Assembly (NCBI RefSeq): GCF_002995495.1
Contig: NZ_PVZV01000008.1
Coordinates: 333,788 to 397,787 of the forward strand
Direction: 5' to 3'
DNA: 64,000 nucleotides
From: Actinocorallia populi
Lineage (GTDB): Bacteria > Actinomycetota > Actinomycetes > Streptosporangiales > Streptosporangiaceae
Shown here one piece after another: positions 42,405-51,546 of this stretch. Positions within the stretch are counted from its first letter, which is position 1. Each line of letters starts with the position of its first letter. The notes beneath the pieces were generated by a model, which worked only from the letters and a program-made list of their open reading frames with translations, did not search any database and was not told the origin of the DNA. The translations under genes and the position numbers were made by a program.

Positions 42405-43273
42405 CCACAGAGCCGACCTACGAATCGACGTTGCGTGAGCTCTCCACCGACCAGGGCGTGCTGCGCTACCACGAGGCCGGTGACGGACCGCCCCTGCTGA
42501 TGCTGCACGGCTCCGGTCCCGGCGTCACCGGATGGCGCAACTACCGCGGCAACCTGGCGCGGTTCGCCGAGCACTTCCGCTGCCTCGTCCTGGAGTTCCC
42601 CGGTTTCGGCGTCAGCGACCCGACCGAGGAGCACCCGATGGTCGCCGCCGCGGGTTCGATCACGCGCTTCCTGGACGGCCTGGGCCTGCAGAAGGTCGAC
42701 GTCATCGGCAACTCCATGGGCGGCATCATCGGCACCCAGTTCGCGATGGCCGACCCCGACCGCGTCGGTCGGCTGGTGACCATCGGCGGCATGGGCACCA
42801 ACATCTTCAGCCCCGGCCCCGGCGAGGGCATCAAGCTCCTCGCGGAGTTCACCGACGACCCCAGCCGCGAGAGGCTGATCCGCTGGCTGCACTCGATGGT
42901 GTACGACCCCGCCCTGGTCACCGAGGAGCTGATCGAGGAGCGCTGGGCGCAGGCCACCGATCCCGAGACCCTGGCCAGCGCCCGCCGCATGTACGGCAGC
43001 AAGGCCATGGCGGCCCGCGCCAAGATGGCGGCGGCCTCCCCGCAGCCGCCCTACTGGGCGATGCTGCACAAGCTCAAGGCCAAGACGCTGATCACCTGGG
43101 GTCGCGACGACCGGGTCAGCCCGGTCGACATGGCCCTGGTGCCCATGCGCACCGCCCCCGACGTGGAGGTGCACATCTTCCCCAACTGCGGTCACTGGGT
43201 GATGATCGAGCAGAAGGAAGCGTGGGAGAGCGCCGTCCTGGCCTTTCTGACCCGTGAGGAGCGGAAGGCATGA
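42401..43273 (+). CDS. hsaD: 4,9-DSHA hydrolase (HsaD-like meta-cleavage product hydrolase)
   Basis: 290 residues from ATG 42401, GAGGGACG upstream. The meta-cleavage-product hydrolase hallmarks are present: MLHGSGPGVTGWRNYRGN (oxyanion loop), nucleophile Ser105 in IGNSMGGIIGTQFA, acid in WGRDDRVSP, and His in PNCGHWVMIEQ. It splits the C-C bond of the ring-cleaved seco-steroid to the indane propionate (HIP) and a C6 dienoate, the substrate of HsaE. It starts a coupled operon: its stop overlaps kstD. Confidence 0.95.
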   Translation: MTTEPTYESTLRELSTDQGVLRYHEAGDGPPLLMLHGSGPGVTGWRNYRGNLARFAEHFRCLVLEFPGFGVSDPTEEHPMVAAAGSITRFLDGLGLQKVDVIGNSMGGIIGTQFAMADPDRVGRLVTIGGMGTNIFSPGPGEGIKLLAEFTDDPSRERLIRWLHSMVYDPALVTEELIEERWAQATDPETLASARRMYGSKAMAARAKMAAASPQPPYWAMLHKLKAKTLITWGRDDRVSPVDMALVPMRTAPDVEVHIFPNCGHWVMIEQKEAWESAVLAFLTREERKA

Positions 43274-44946
43274 CGGAGAACCAGAGCTGGGACGCCGAGT
43301 ACGACCTGGTGGTCGTGGGCAGCGGCGGCGGCGGCATGGTCGCCGCGCTGACCGCCGCCGACGCCGGCATGAGCGTCCTGATCATCGAGAAGGGCTCGAA
43401 GTTCGGCGGCAGCACCTCCATGTCCGGAGGCGGCATCTGGATCCCCAACAACCCGACGCTGCGGGCCAAGGGCCACAACGACAGCCGCGAGTCGATCCGC
43501 CGCTACCTCGACCTGCTCACCGAGGGCAAGGTCCCCGCGGCGCGGCTCGACGCCTACGTCGACCACGGCCCCGCCGCGATGGAGCTGGTCGGCAAGAGCA
43601 AGTGGATGAAGTTCTTCTGGACCAAGGGCTACGCCGACTACCACCCCGAGCTGGAGGGCGGCCGGCCGCTGGGCCGGTCCATCGAGGCCAAGCCGTTCGA
43701 CACCCGCAAGCTGGGCGAGGACGAGAAGTTCCAGCGGCCCAACAACATGAAGGGCCCGCTGGGCCTGTGGATCACCAGCAAGGACTACCACGACCTGGCG
43801 ATGGTCAAGCGCACCTGGGCGGGCCGCCGTGCCTCGCTGGTGGCCGCCTGGCGCGTGGCGTCCAACATGGTCCTGCGCCGCCACATGTCGACGGGCGGCC
43901 GGGCGCTGGCCGCGCGGTTGCGGATGGCGCTCAAGGACGCGAACGTCCCGCTGTGGGTGCGCACCAGCATGACGGACATCGTCACCGACGAGAACGGCGT
44001 CGTCACCGGCATCGTGGCCACCGAGCGCGACGGCAAGGTCCACCGGCTGCGCGGCCGCCACGGCGTGCTGCTGGCCACCGGCGGGTTCGACCACAACCTG
44101 GAGATGCGCAAGAAGTACCTGCCCGAGGGCGGTCAGGACGACTTCGCGATGGGCGCGCGGGAGCTCACCGGCGACGGCATCACGCTGGGCGAGAAGCTCG
44201 GCGCCGCGGTGGACTTCATGGACGACGCCTGGTGGATGCCCGCGGTGCGCCACCCGGCCGGCGCGGTGATCCCGCTGGTGTCCGAGCGCGCCATCCCCCG
44301 GCACGTGATCGTCGACAAGACCGGCAAGCGCTTCACCAACGAGGCGTCGCCGTACGTCAACTTCGTCCACGACCAGCTCGAGGGCGGCCACGTCCCGGCC
44401 TGGTTCATCATGGACGCCACGACCCGGTCCCGCTACCCGTTCGCGCAGATCCTGCCGGGCGCGCCGATCCACAAGAAGTTCTTCGAGGCGGGGATCGCCT
44501 TCAAGGCGAACACGCTGGAAGAGCTCGCGGAGCAGATCGGCGTCCCCGCGGACGCGCTGACCGAGACCATCCGCAAGTTCAACGGCTACGCCCGGGACGG
44601 CAAGGACCCCGAGTTCGGCCGGGGCGAGAGCGCCTACGACCACTACTACGGCGACCCGACCCTGAAGAACCCCAACCTCGACCCCATCGAGACCGCCCCC
44701 TACTTCGCCTTCCGGCTGGAGGTCGGCGACCTGGGCACCAAGGGCGGCCTGGTCTGCGACGAGAACAGCCGGGTGCTGCGCGAGGACGGCTCGGTCATCG
44801 AGGGCCTGTACGCCACCGGCAACACCTCGGCGTCGGTGATGGGCAACGAGTACGCGGGTCCGGGCGCGACCATCGGCCCCTCGATGGTCTTCGGATACAT
44901 CGCGGCCAGGCACGCCGCGGGCAAGCGCAAGGCAGAACGTACATGA
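43270..44946 (+). CDS. kstD: 3-ketosteroid delta1-dehydrogenase (KstD)
   Basis: 558 residues. FAD-binding VVVGSGGGGMVAALTAA (~14-30) and IEKGSKFGGSTSMSGGGIWI follow the KstD pattern. The C-terminal TKGGLVCDENSRVLREDGS and GNTSASVMGNEYAGPGATIG hold the catalytic Tyr and the backbone Gly that bind the steroid 3-keto group. SAYDHYYGDP is also conserved with mycobacterial KstD (~563 residues). It introduces the 1,2-double bond leading to ring-B opening. ATGA overlaps on both sides place it between hsaD and kshB. Confidence 0.94.
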   Translation: MTENQSWDAEYDLVVVGSGGGGMVAALTAADAGMSVLIIEKGSKFGGSTSMSGGGIWIPNNPTLRAKGHNDSRESIRRYLDLLTEGKVPAARLDAYVDHGPAAMELVGKSKWMKFFWTKGYADYHPELEGGRPLGRSIEAKPFDTRKLGEDEKFQRPNNMKGPLGLWITSKDYHDLAMVKRTWAGRRASLVAAWRVASNMVLRRHMSTGGRALAARLRMALKDANVPLWVRTSMTDIVTDENGVVTGIVATERDGKVHRLRGRHGVLLATGGFDHNLEMRKKYLPEGGQDDFAMGARELTGDGITLGEKLGAAVDFMDDAWWMPAVRHPAGAVIPLVSERAIPRHVIVDKTGKRFTNEASPYVNFVHDQLEGGHVPAWFIMDATTRSRYPFAQILPGAPIHKKFFEAGIAFKANTLEELAEQIGVPADALTETIRKFNGYARDGKDPEFGRGESAYDHYYGDPTLKNPNLDPIETAPYFAFRLEVGDLGTKGGLVCDENSRVLREDGSVIEGLYATGNTSASVMGNEYAGPGATIGPSMVFGYIAARHAAGKRKAERT

Positions 44947-45980
44947 CAGGATCCCTCAAGGTCCGGGTCGCGCAGGTCGTCCGCGAGACGGAGGACGCGC
45001 GCTCGCTCGTCCTCGAGCCCGCGGAGGGCCAGGAGGACCGCTTCTCCTACCGGCCCGGGCAGTTCCTCACCATCCGGGTGCCCGCGGGCGAGGGATGGGC
45101 GGCCCGCTGCTACTCGCTGTGCAGCTCACCGGAGGTCGACGACCTCCTGAAGGTGACGGTCAAGCGGGTGGCGGGCGGTCTCGGCTCCAACTGGATCTGC
45201 GACAACGTCACCGAGGGCGACGTCCTGGAGGTGCTGCGGCCCGCCGGGGCGTTCACCCCGGCCTCGCTGGACGCCGACTTCCTGCTCGTCGCGGCGGGGA
45301 GCGGCATCACCCCGGTGCTGTCGATCCTCAAGTCGGCGCTGGCGCGGGGCCAGGGGAAGATCACCCTGCTGTACGCCAACCAGGACGAGCGGTCGGTGAT
45401 CTTCGCCGAGGAGCTGCGGGAGATCGTCGCCGCGCATCCCGGCCGGGTGTCGGTCCTGCACTGGCTGGTGTCGGTGCAGGGCCTGCCGACCACCGCGGCG
45501 CTCCGCGCGCTGGCCGAGCCCTTCACCGGCCGCGAGGCCTTCGTCTGCGGGCCCGGCCCGTTCATGGACGCGGCGACCGAGGCGCTCACCGGCCTGGGCA
45601 TGCCCGCCGAGCGGGTGCACGTGGAGAAGTTCTTCTCGCTCGGCGGCGACCCGTTCGCCGAGAGCGAGCCGGAGCCGGAGACCGGGGAGGGCCAGGGCTC
45701 CGTCGAGGTCGAGGTCGAGGTCGACCTCGACGGGAAGGCCAGCACCGTCACCTGGTCCGGGTCCGGCTACCTGCTCGACGCGCTGCTGCGCGCCGGACTG
45801 GACGCGCCCTTCTCCTGCCGCGAGGGCTCCTGCTCCGCCTGCGCCTGCGTGGTGCTGGAGGGGGAGGTCACGCTGGACGCCAACACCGTCCTGGACGACC
45901 AGGACCTCGCGGACGGTCTCATCCTCGCCTGCCAGGCGAGGCCCCTCAGCGACAGACTCAAGATCAGCTACGACGGCTGA
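44943..45980 (+). CDS. kshB: 3-ketosteroid 9-alpha-hydroxylase reductase (KshB)
   Basis: 345 residues. Order: FAD domain (RCYSLCSSPEVDD), NAD domain (LLVAAGSGITPVLSILKSAL, FVCGPGPFMDA), then a plant-type [2Fe-2S] domain with Cys 292, 297, 300 and 330 (CREGSCSAC). It passes electrons from NADH to the oxygenase KshA, whose gene is at the far end of the window. An acidic linker around residues 238-255 is encoded partly by GTCGAG repeats. Coupled to kstD by ATGA; hsaA follows after 33 bases. Confidence 0.94.
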   Translation: MTGSLKVRVAQVVRETEDARSLVLEPAEGQEDRFSYRPGQFLTIRVPAGEGWAARCYSLCSSPEVDDLLKVTVKRVAGGLGSNWICDNVTEGDVLEVLRPAGAFTPASLDADFLLVAAGSGITPVLSILKSALARGQGKITLLYANQDERSVIFAEELREIVAAHPGRVSVLHWLVSVQGLPTTAALRALAEPFTGREAFVCGPGPFMDAATEALTGLGMPAERVHVEKFFSLGGDPFAESEPEPETGEGQGSVEVEVEVDLDGKASTVTWSGSGYLLDALLRAGLDAPFSCREGSCSACACVVLEGEVTLDANTVLDDQDLADGLILACQARPLSDRLKISYDG

Positions 45981-46013
45981 CATCAGGACAGAATTCTCAC
46001 GGGAGATCAGGCG

Positions 46014-47198
46014 ATGAGCGAAAGCGTGCTCGACAAGATCATGGAACGCGCGGAGGAGATCCGCGAGTGCGGTCCCTCCAACGAGTCCCTCGGGCGGCTC
46101 GACGACAAGGCCGCCAAGGTGCTGCGCGACTCCGGGGCGATCCGGATGCTGCAGCCCGCCAAGCACGGCGGCCTGGAGGTGCACCCCCGCGAGTTCGCCG
46201 AGACCGTCATGGGCGCGGCCTCCCTCGACGGCTCCACCGGCTGGGTCACCGGCATCGTCGGCCTGCACCCGTGGGAGATGGCGTTCGCCGACGAGCGGGT
46301 CCAGCAGGAGATCTGGGGCGAGAACCAGGACACCTGGATCGCCTCCCCCTACGCCCCGATGGGCGTGGCGCGCCCCGTCGACGGCGGCTACATCCTCAAC
46401 GGCCGCTGGCAGTTCTCCTCCGGCACCGACCACTGCACCTGGATCTTCCTGGGCGCCATGGTCGGCGACTCCGAGGGCAAGGTCGCGCAGCCGCCGTCCG
46501 CGCTGCACGTCATCCTGCCCCGCTCGGACTACGAGATCGTCGAGGACTCCTGGAACGTCGTCGGACTCGAGGGCACCGGCTCCAAGGACATCATCGTCAA
46601 GGACGCCTTCATCCCCGACTACCGGGTGCTGAAGTACAACGAGGTCATCGACGGCACCGCGGTGCGCCGCGCCGGGCTGACCAACCCGCTCTACCACGTG
46701 CCCTACACCTCGATCTTCCCGCTGGGCATCACCTCCGCCGTGGTCGGCATCGCCGAGGGCGCGCTCGCCGCGCACCTGGCCTACCAGCGCGGCCGGGTCC
46801 AGATCACCGGCACCAAGATCAAGGACGACCCGTACGTCCTGTACGCGATCAGCGAGGCGGCCGAGGAGATCAAGGCCTCCCGCGTCATGCTGCTGGACTA
46901 CATCTCGCGCATGTACGACAAGGCCGCCGCGGGCGGGGAGTTCACCTTCGCCGAGCGCGCCGCGGCCCGCCGCACCCAGGTCCGCTCGGCCTGGCGCGCG
47001 GTCCGCGCCATGAACGAGATCGTGGTCCGCTCCGGCGGCAACGGCCTGCGCAAGGACAACCCGATCCAGCGCTTCTGGCGGGACGCCCACATGGGCCTGG
47101 CCCACGCCATCCACGTGCCGGGCTCGGTCTTCCACGTCTCGGCCCTCACCCAGATGGACATCGAGCCCCCCATGGGCCCGATGCGCTCCATGATCTGA
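46014..47198 (+). CDS. hsaA: 3-HSA hydroxylase oxygenase component (HsaA-like flavin monooxygenase)
   Basis: 394 residues, GGGAG upstream. Acyl-CoA-dehydrogenase fold of the group D flavin monooxygenases: LQPAKHGGLEVHPREFAETV, SLDGSTGWVTGIVGLHPWEM, GRWQFSSGTDHCTWIFLGA, GLEGTGSKDI, and the tail FWRDAHMGLAHAIHVPG. It uses FMNH2 from HsaB to hydroxylate 3-HSA to the catechol cleaved by HsaC. Last gene of hsaD-kstD-kshB-hsaA, with a terminator at 47216. Confidence 0.94.
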   Translation: MSESVLDKIMERAEEIRECGPSNESLGRLDDKAAKVLRDSGAIRMLQPAKHGGLEVHPREFAETVMGAASLDGSTGWVTGIVGLHPWEMAFADERVQQEIWGENQDTWIASPYAPMGVARPVDGGYILNGRWQFSSGTDHCTWIFLGAMVGDSEGKVAQPPSALHVILPRSDYEIVEDSWNVVGLEGTGSKDIIVKDAFIPDYRVLKYNEVIDGTAVRRAGLTNPLYHVPYTSIFPLGITSAVVGIAEGALAAHLAYQRGRVQITGTKIKDDPYVLYAISEAAEEIKASRVMLLDYISRMYDKAAAGGEFTFAERAAARRTQVRSAWRAVRAMNEIVVRSGGNGLRKDNPIQRFWRDAHMGLAHAIHVPGSVFHVSALTQMDIEPPMGPMRSMI

Positions 47199-47215
47199 CC
47201 CGGATCGAGCGCGCG

Positions 47216-47246
47216 AAGGCCCCGTTCCCCTCGGGAACGGGGCCTT
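47216..47246. terminator. Terminator between hsaA and the convergent SDR gene
   Basis: AAGGCCCCGTTCCC (47216-47229) and its exact complement (47233-47246) with a three-base loop, followed by TCTCC. It serves the rightward steroid operon and the leftward SDR ending at 47262. Confidence 0.85.
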
Positions 47247-47261
47247 TCTCCGTGCCTCCGG

Positions 47262-48104
47262 TCAGGCGGGCGCGTCGAGCGAGGCGACCAGCTTGGGGGT
47301 CCAGACGACCCTGCCGAGGAAGCGCCCGGCCTCGGGGGAGGTGGCCAGCCACACCACGGCACGGCCCGGCGCCTCCTCGGGAGTGGGCTCGAAGCCCCTG
47401 TCCGCGATGGCGGAGGTGCCGCCCCTGGCCGCGCCCGCCTCGGTGACGACGAAGCCGGGGTCGAGGTTGAAGGCGCGGACGCCGCGGTGCAGGTACTCGG
47501 CGTTGACGGCGCCGGCCAGCCGCCCGAACGCGGCCTTGGACGCCGAGTAGGCCACGCCCCAGCCGCCCTCGCCGGGCGGGGCGGGCGGGTCGGTGGTGGC
47601 CGACCCCGAGCACAGGTTGACGATCGTGCCGCCGCCCCGCTCGAGCATGGCCGGGACCACGGCCTGGATCAGGGCGAGCTGGTGCAGGTGGTTGCCGGTC
47701 ATGGTGCGGGCGGCGACGTCCAGGTCCAGATCGAGGAGCCGGTCGTGGTTGCCCGCCAGGTGCGCCACGGCGTTGTTCACCAGCAGGTCCACGCGCCCCC
47801 ACGCCTCCAGCACGGTACGGGCGGCCGCCCGGACGCTCGCCAGGTCGAGCAGGTCCATCCGGACGGGCAGGGCGCGCGCCCCGAGCGCCTCGATCTCCGC
47901 GCGGGTCTTCTCCAGGCTGCCCGGGACCGCGGACTCCGCCTCCCCGTTCCCGTACCGCGGGGGTATGCGGCCCTGCCCCTCGACGAGGGTGCGGGCGGTG
48001 AACGCCACGTCGTGACCCGCTCCGGCCAGGGCGAGCGCTATCCGCCTGCCGATACCGCGGCTCGCCCCGGTCACCAGGGCGACCGGCTTGGTCGATGACG
48101 TCAT
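47262..48104 (-). CDS. Short-chain dehydrogenase/reductase
   Basis: 280 residues from ATG 48104. TGASRGIGRRIALAL (cofactor), RTLVEGQGRIPPRYG (long insertion after strand 2), NNAVAHLAGNHD, Ser in NLCSGSA, YSASK, NLDPGFVVTEAG. The insertion and the TVAxTAR-like second strand suggest NADP. It is divergent from hsaC and convergent with the hsaA operon, so a role in the steroid pathway (hydroxysteroid or hydroxyacyl-CoA oxidation) is likely but not specified. Confidence 0.88.
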   Translation of the reverse strand: MTSSTKPVALVTGASRGIGRRIALALAGAGHDVAFTARTLVEGQGRIPPRYGNGEAESAVPGSLEKTRAEIEALGARALPVRMDLLDLASVRAAARTVLEAWGRVDLLVNNAVAHLAGNHDRLLDLDLDVAARTMTGNHLHQLALIQAVVPAMLERGGGTIVNLCSGSATTDPPAPPGEGGWGVAYSASKAAFGRLAGAVNAEYLHRGVRAFNLDPGFVVTEAGAARGGTSAIADRGFEPTPEEAPGRAVVWLATSPEAGRFLGRVVWTPKLVASLDAPA

Positions 48105-48277
48105 CCGATCTCGCTTTCGTTCGTGCCGTCCGCCGATGACACCGGCAACGCGGAAGGAGCGAGTGACGACTCTCACTGAGCGGGAAAGGCCACCCGGAGG
48201 GAGGCGGGCTTTGACAGCTTGATCCTGCGGGCGGAGGTTCGGCCGCGAATCGTTGAGGATGGGATCGAGGACGTTAT

Positions 48278-49186
48278 ATGACGCAGATCCGTGGGCTCGG
48301 TTATCTGAGGGTCCAGACACGTCACATCGACCGCTGGCGCGAGCTGGCGATCGACTCGCTGGGGTTCGCCGAGGGGTCCGGACCGGATCCCGACGGGCTC
48401 TACCTGCGCATGGACGAGCGCAGGTACCGGCTGGCGCTGCTGCCCGGCGACGCCGACCGCGTCCTGGCCATCGGCTGGGAGGTTCGCGACCAGTACGCGC
48501 TGGCCGCCGTCCGCGAGGCCGTCGAGAAGGCCGGCATCGAGGTGGCGGACCTGTCTCCCAAGGAGGCCGCCGCGCTGGACGTCGAGGCCGCCATCACCTT
48601 CAAGGACCCCGCGGGCAACCCCGTCGAGGTGTTCTACGCGCCGGTCCTCGACCACAGCCCGCTGGTCACCAAGCTGGCGAACACGTTCGTCACCGGTGAG
48701 AACGGCATGGGCCACGTCGTGCTGCCGACCCCGAACTTCCAGGCGACGTACGACTTCTACTGCGAGGTCCTGGGCTTCCTGCCGCGCGGCGCGATGAAGG
48801 TCGGCGGCGGCCACGTGCGGGTGCGCTTCCTGGGCGTCAACCAGCGCCACCACAGCCTGGCGATCTGCCCCGCCCCGCACGACGGCGACCCCGGCCTGGT
48901 GCACCTGATGGTGGAGGCCGACAAGCTCGACACCGTCGGGCGGGCGCTGGACAACATCAACAAGCGCGGCTTCTCGCTCTCCTCCACGCTGGGCCGGCAC
49001 ACCAACGACAAGATGGTGTCCTTCTACGTCCGGGCCCCCGGCGGCTGGGACGTCGAGTACGGCTGCGAGGGCATGCTCGTCGACGAGAGGTACTACACCG
49101 CCGAGGAGATCACCGCCGACAGCTACTGGGGTCACGACTGGTCGGGCTCCGAGCCGCTGGCCGCGTTCACCCCGCCCGGGAAGTGA
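48278..49186 (+). CDS. hsaC: 3,4-DHSA extradiol dioxygenase (HsaC-like)
   Basis: 302 residues. A type I extradiol dioxygenase of two vicinal-oxygen-chelate modules. Fe(II) ligands are His146 (GMGHVVLP), His209 (GLVHLMVE) and Glu260 (WDVEYGCEG). Active-site HHSLAI and TNDKMVSFYVRAPGG are conserved. It meta-cleaves the A-ring catechol made by HsaAB, giving the HsaD substrate. A TTGACA box lies at 48211-48216. It heads a rightward operon with a flavoprotein, an LLM enzyme, a SnoaL protein and an SDR. Confidence 0.95.
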   Translation: MTQIRGLGYLRVQTRHIDRWRELAIDSLGFAEGSGPDPDGLYLRMDERRYRLALLPGDADRVLAIGWEVRDQYALAAVREAVEKAGIEVADLSPKEAAALDVEAAITFKDPAGNPVEVFYAPVLDHSPLVTKLANTFVTGENGMGHVVLPTPNFQATYDFYCEVLGFLPRGAMKVGGGHVRVRFLGVNQRHHSLAICPAPHDGDPGLVHLMVEADKLDTVGRALDNINKRGFSLSSTLGRHTNDKMVSFYVRAPGGWDVEYGCEGMLVDERYYTAEEITADSYWGHDWSGSEPLAAFTPPGK

Positions 49187-50655
49187 CGCCCGTGTCCTCT
49201 TCTGTTGAACCGGTCGAGCTCGCCGAAGTCGATGCCTTCGACCACGAGTGCGATGTCCTGGTCGTCGGATTCGGCGTGGCCGGCGCCGCGGCGGCGTACG
49301 AGGCCGCGGCGGCCGGCGCGAACGTGATCGTGCTGGAGCGGGCGAGCGGCGCGGGCGGCTCCTCCGGCCAGTCCGGCGGCGAGCTGTACCTCGGCGGCGG
49401 CACCGGGACCCAGAAGGCCCTCGGCTTCGACGACACGCCCGAGGACATGTACGCCTTCCTGGAGAAGGCGCTCGGCCCCCACGCCGACACCGAGAAGCTG
49501 CGGCTGTACTGCGACGGGAGCGTCGAGCACCACGACTGGTTCGTCGCGCGCGGCGTGGAGTTCAAGCACACCCTCTTCGAGGGCCAGGCCTGGATGCCGT
49601 TCACCGACGACGGGCTGATGTGGCTGGGCGAGAACGCCTGGCCGTACAACGACATCGCCAAGCCCGCCCCGCGCGGGCACCGGCCGCCCGCCCCCGGCTT
49701 CGCCGGCAACCTCCTCATGCAGAAGCTCGAGGAGGCCGTCACCGCGGCCGGGGCCGCCACCCACACCGACACCGTCGCGTCCCACCTCGTGATGGACGGC
49801 GGGCGGGTCGCCGGCCTGGTGGCGCGCAGGTTCGGCGCGCCCGTCACCTACCGGGCGCGCAAGGCCGTCGTCCTCACCACCGGCGGGTTCGTCGACAACG
49901 AGGAGATGCTGGCCCACCACGCCCCGGTGCTGGTGGGGCTCGGCAAGGTCAGCGACGGCCTCGACGACGGCTCGGGCATCCGGATGGCGGCCGCGATCGG
50001 CGCGGCCACCCGGCGCATGGGCGTCGTGGAGATCTCGATGACGGCGCTGCCCGCCCTGGTCGCCCGCGGCATGCTGGTGAACGGCCGGGGTCAGCGCTTC
50101 GTCAACGAGGACGTCTACCCCGGCATCTACAGCACCCACGCCATTCTCCAGGAGCCCGGCCCCTACTGGGGGATCATCGACGAGGAGGGCTTCGAGTCCA
50201 TCCCGCCGGGCGACCTGTGGCAGGTGCAGCCCAAGTACGTCGAGGAGACCCTCGCCGAGCTCGAAGAGGCACTGGGCATGCTGCCGGGCGCCCTCGAGCA
50301 CACCGTCGAGGTCTACAACCGGCACGCGGAGAACGGCGAGGACCCCCACTTCCACAAGGACGCCCGCTGGCTGCGCCCCCTGAAGGGCCCGTTCGCCGCG
50401 GTCGACCCCCGCGACGGCTTCTTCGGGACCGGCGCGGGCAGGGGCAGCGGAGCGGCCGGGTTCACCCTCGGCGGCCTGCACACCACCGTGGACGGCGAGG
50501 TCCTCAACGTCTCCGGCGAGCACATCCCCGGCCTCTACGCGGCGGGCCGGGCCTCGTCCGGCATGCACGGCGAGGGCTACATCAGCGGCACCTCCCTGGG
50601 CGACGGCTCGTTCTTCGGCCGCCGCGCGGGCAAGGCAGCCGCACGAGAGGAATAA
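49183..50655 (+). CDS. FAD-binding oxidoreductase of the fumarate reductase/KstD superfamily
   Basis: 490 residues from GTG 49183, overlapping the hsaC stop (GTGA); GTG 49192 is an alternative. FAD motif VLVVGFGVAGAAAAYEAA, LERASGAGGSSGQSGGELYL, and the FAD cap GLYAAGRASSGMHGEGY. It is about 70 residues shorter than KstD and lacks the NEYAGPG block with the KstD catalytic Tyr, so it is probably not a delta1-dehydrogenase. Being fused into the hsaC operon, it likely oxidises or reduces another steroid double bond (delta4, delta4,6 or side chain). Substrate unknown. Confidence 0.85.
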   Translation: MTPVSSSVEPVELAEVDAFDHECDVLVVGFGVAGAAAAYEAAAAGANVIVLERASGAGGSSGQSGGELYLGGGTGTQKALGFDDTPEDMYAFLEKALGPHADTEKLRLYCDGSVEHHDWFVARGVEFKHTLFEGQAWMPFTDDGLMWLGENAWPYNDIAKPAPRGHRPPAPGFAGNLLMQKLEEAVTAAGAATHTDTVASHLVMDGGRVAGLVARRFGAPVTYRARKAVVLTTGGFVDNEEMLAHHAPVLVGLGKVSDGLDDGSGIRMAAAIGAATRRMGVVEISMTALPALVARGMLVNGRGQRFVNEDVYPGIYSTHAILQEPGPYWGIIDEEGFESIPPGDLWQVQPKYVEETLAELEEALGMLPGALEHTVEVYNRHAENGEDPHFHKDARWLRPLKGPFAAVDPRDGFFGTGAGRGSGAAGFTLGGLHTTVDGEVLNVSGEHIPGLYAAGRASSGMHGEGYISGTSLGDGSFFGRRAGKAAAREE

Positions 50656-50658
50656 CGA

Positions 50659-51546
50659 GTGAAGTACGCGGTTCTGGCGCCCGTCGCGGCGGGCGTCACC
50701 GCAGACCCCGCGTGGATCGGCCCGTACGCCGAGCACGCCGAGGCCTGCGGGTTCGAGTCGATCGTCGTGGTCGAGCACGCGGTGGTGGCCAGCGGCTACT
50801 CCAGCGTCTACCCGTACGACAAGTCCGGGAAGATGGAGCTCGCCGACGACCTCGACATCCCGGACCCGCTGGACCTGCTGGCGTTCCTGGCCGGGCGCAC
50901 CACTCGCATCGGGCTGGCGACCGGCGTGCTCGTCCTGCCCAACCACCACCCCGTGGTGCTGGCCAAGCGGGTCGCCACCCTGGACGCCCTGTCCGGGGGA
51001 CGGGTCCGGCTGACCGTCGGCATGGGCTGGATGCGCGAGGAGATCGAGGCCTGCGGCGCGGACTTCGACACCCGCGGCCGCCGCGCCGACGAGCAGCTCC
51101 AGATCCTGCGGGCGCTGTGGGCCGACACCGCGCCCGAGGGCGCGGCGTTCGACGGTGAGTTCTTCGGCTTCGAGAAGCTGATGAGCTACCCCAAGCCCCG
51201 GCAGGAGGGCGGCGTCCCGATCCACATCGGCGGCCACACCAAGGCCGCCGCCCGCCGCGCCGGCCGGTACGGCAACGGGATCCAGCCGCTCGGCCTGGCG
51301 GGCGAGGAGCTTCAGTCGGTGCTGAAGCTGATGCGCTCCGAGGCCGAGAAGGCCGGACGCGACCCCGAGGCGCTGGAGCTGACCCTCGGCCACTCGCTCT
51401 CGGTCGTCACGCCCGAGAAGGCCGAGAGGCTGGCGGCGCAGGGCGCCGACCGGCTCGTGCTGCGCGCCGCCCCGACGGGCGACCTCTCCGAGGCGAAGGA
51501 CGAGCTGTCGGCGTGCGCCGAGCGGCTCGGCCTGGGCGGGGCATGA
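50659..51546 (+). CDS. LLM-class (probably F420-dependent) oxidoreductase, module copy C
   Basis: 295 residues from GTG 50659, GAGAGGAA upstream. Barrel motifs: GFESIVVVEHAVVASGY, DPLDLLAFLAGRTTRIGLAT, NHHPVVLAKRVATLDALSGG, GMGWMREEIEACG, VPIHIGGHTKAAARRAGRYG. It follows the TIGR03619-like LLM pattern and is more distant from copies A and B than those are from each other. Coupled to the SnoaL gene by ATGA, and three bases after the flavoprotein gene. Part of the hsaC operon, so a steroid substrate is likely. Confidence 0.87.
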   Translation: MKYAVLAPVAAGVTADPAWIGPYAEHAEACGFESIVVVEHAVVASGYSSVYPYDKSGKMELADDLDIPDPLDLLAFLAGRTTRIGLATGVLVLPNHHPVVLAKRVATLDALSGGRVRLTVGMGWMREEIEACGADFDTRGRRADEQLQILRALWADTAPEGAAFDGEFFGFEKLMSYPKPRQEGGVPIHIGGHTKAAARRAGRYGNGIQPLGLAGEELQSVLKLMRSEAEKAGRDPEALELTLGHSLSVVTPEKAERLAAQGADRLVLRAAPTGDLSEAKDELSACAERLGLGGA

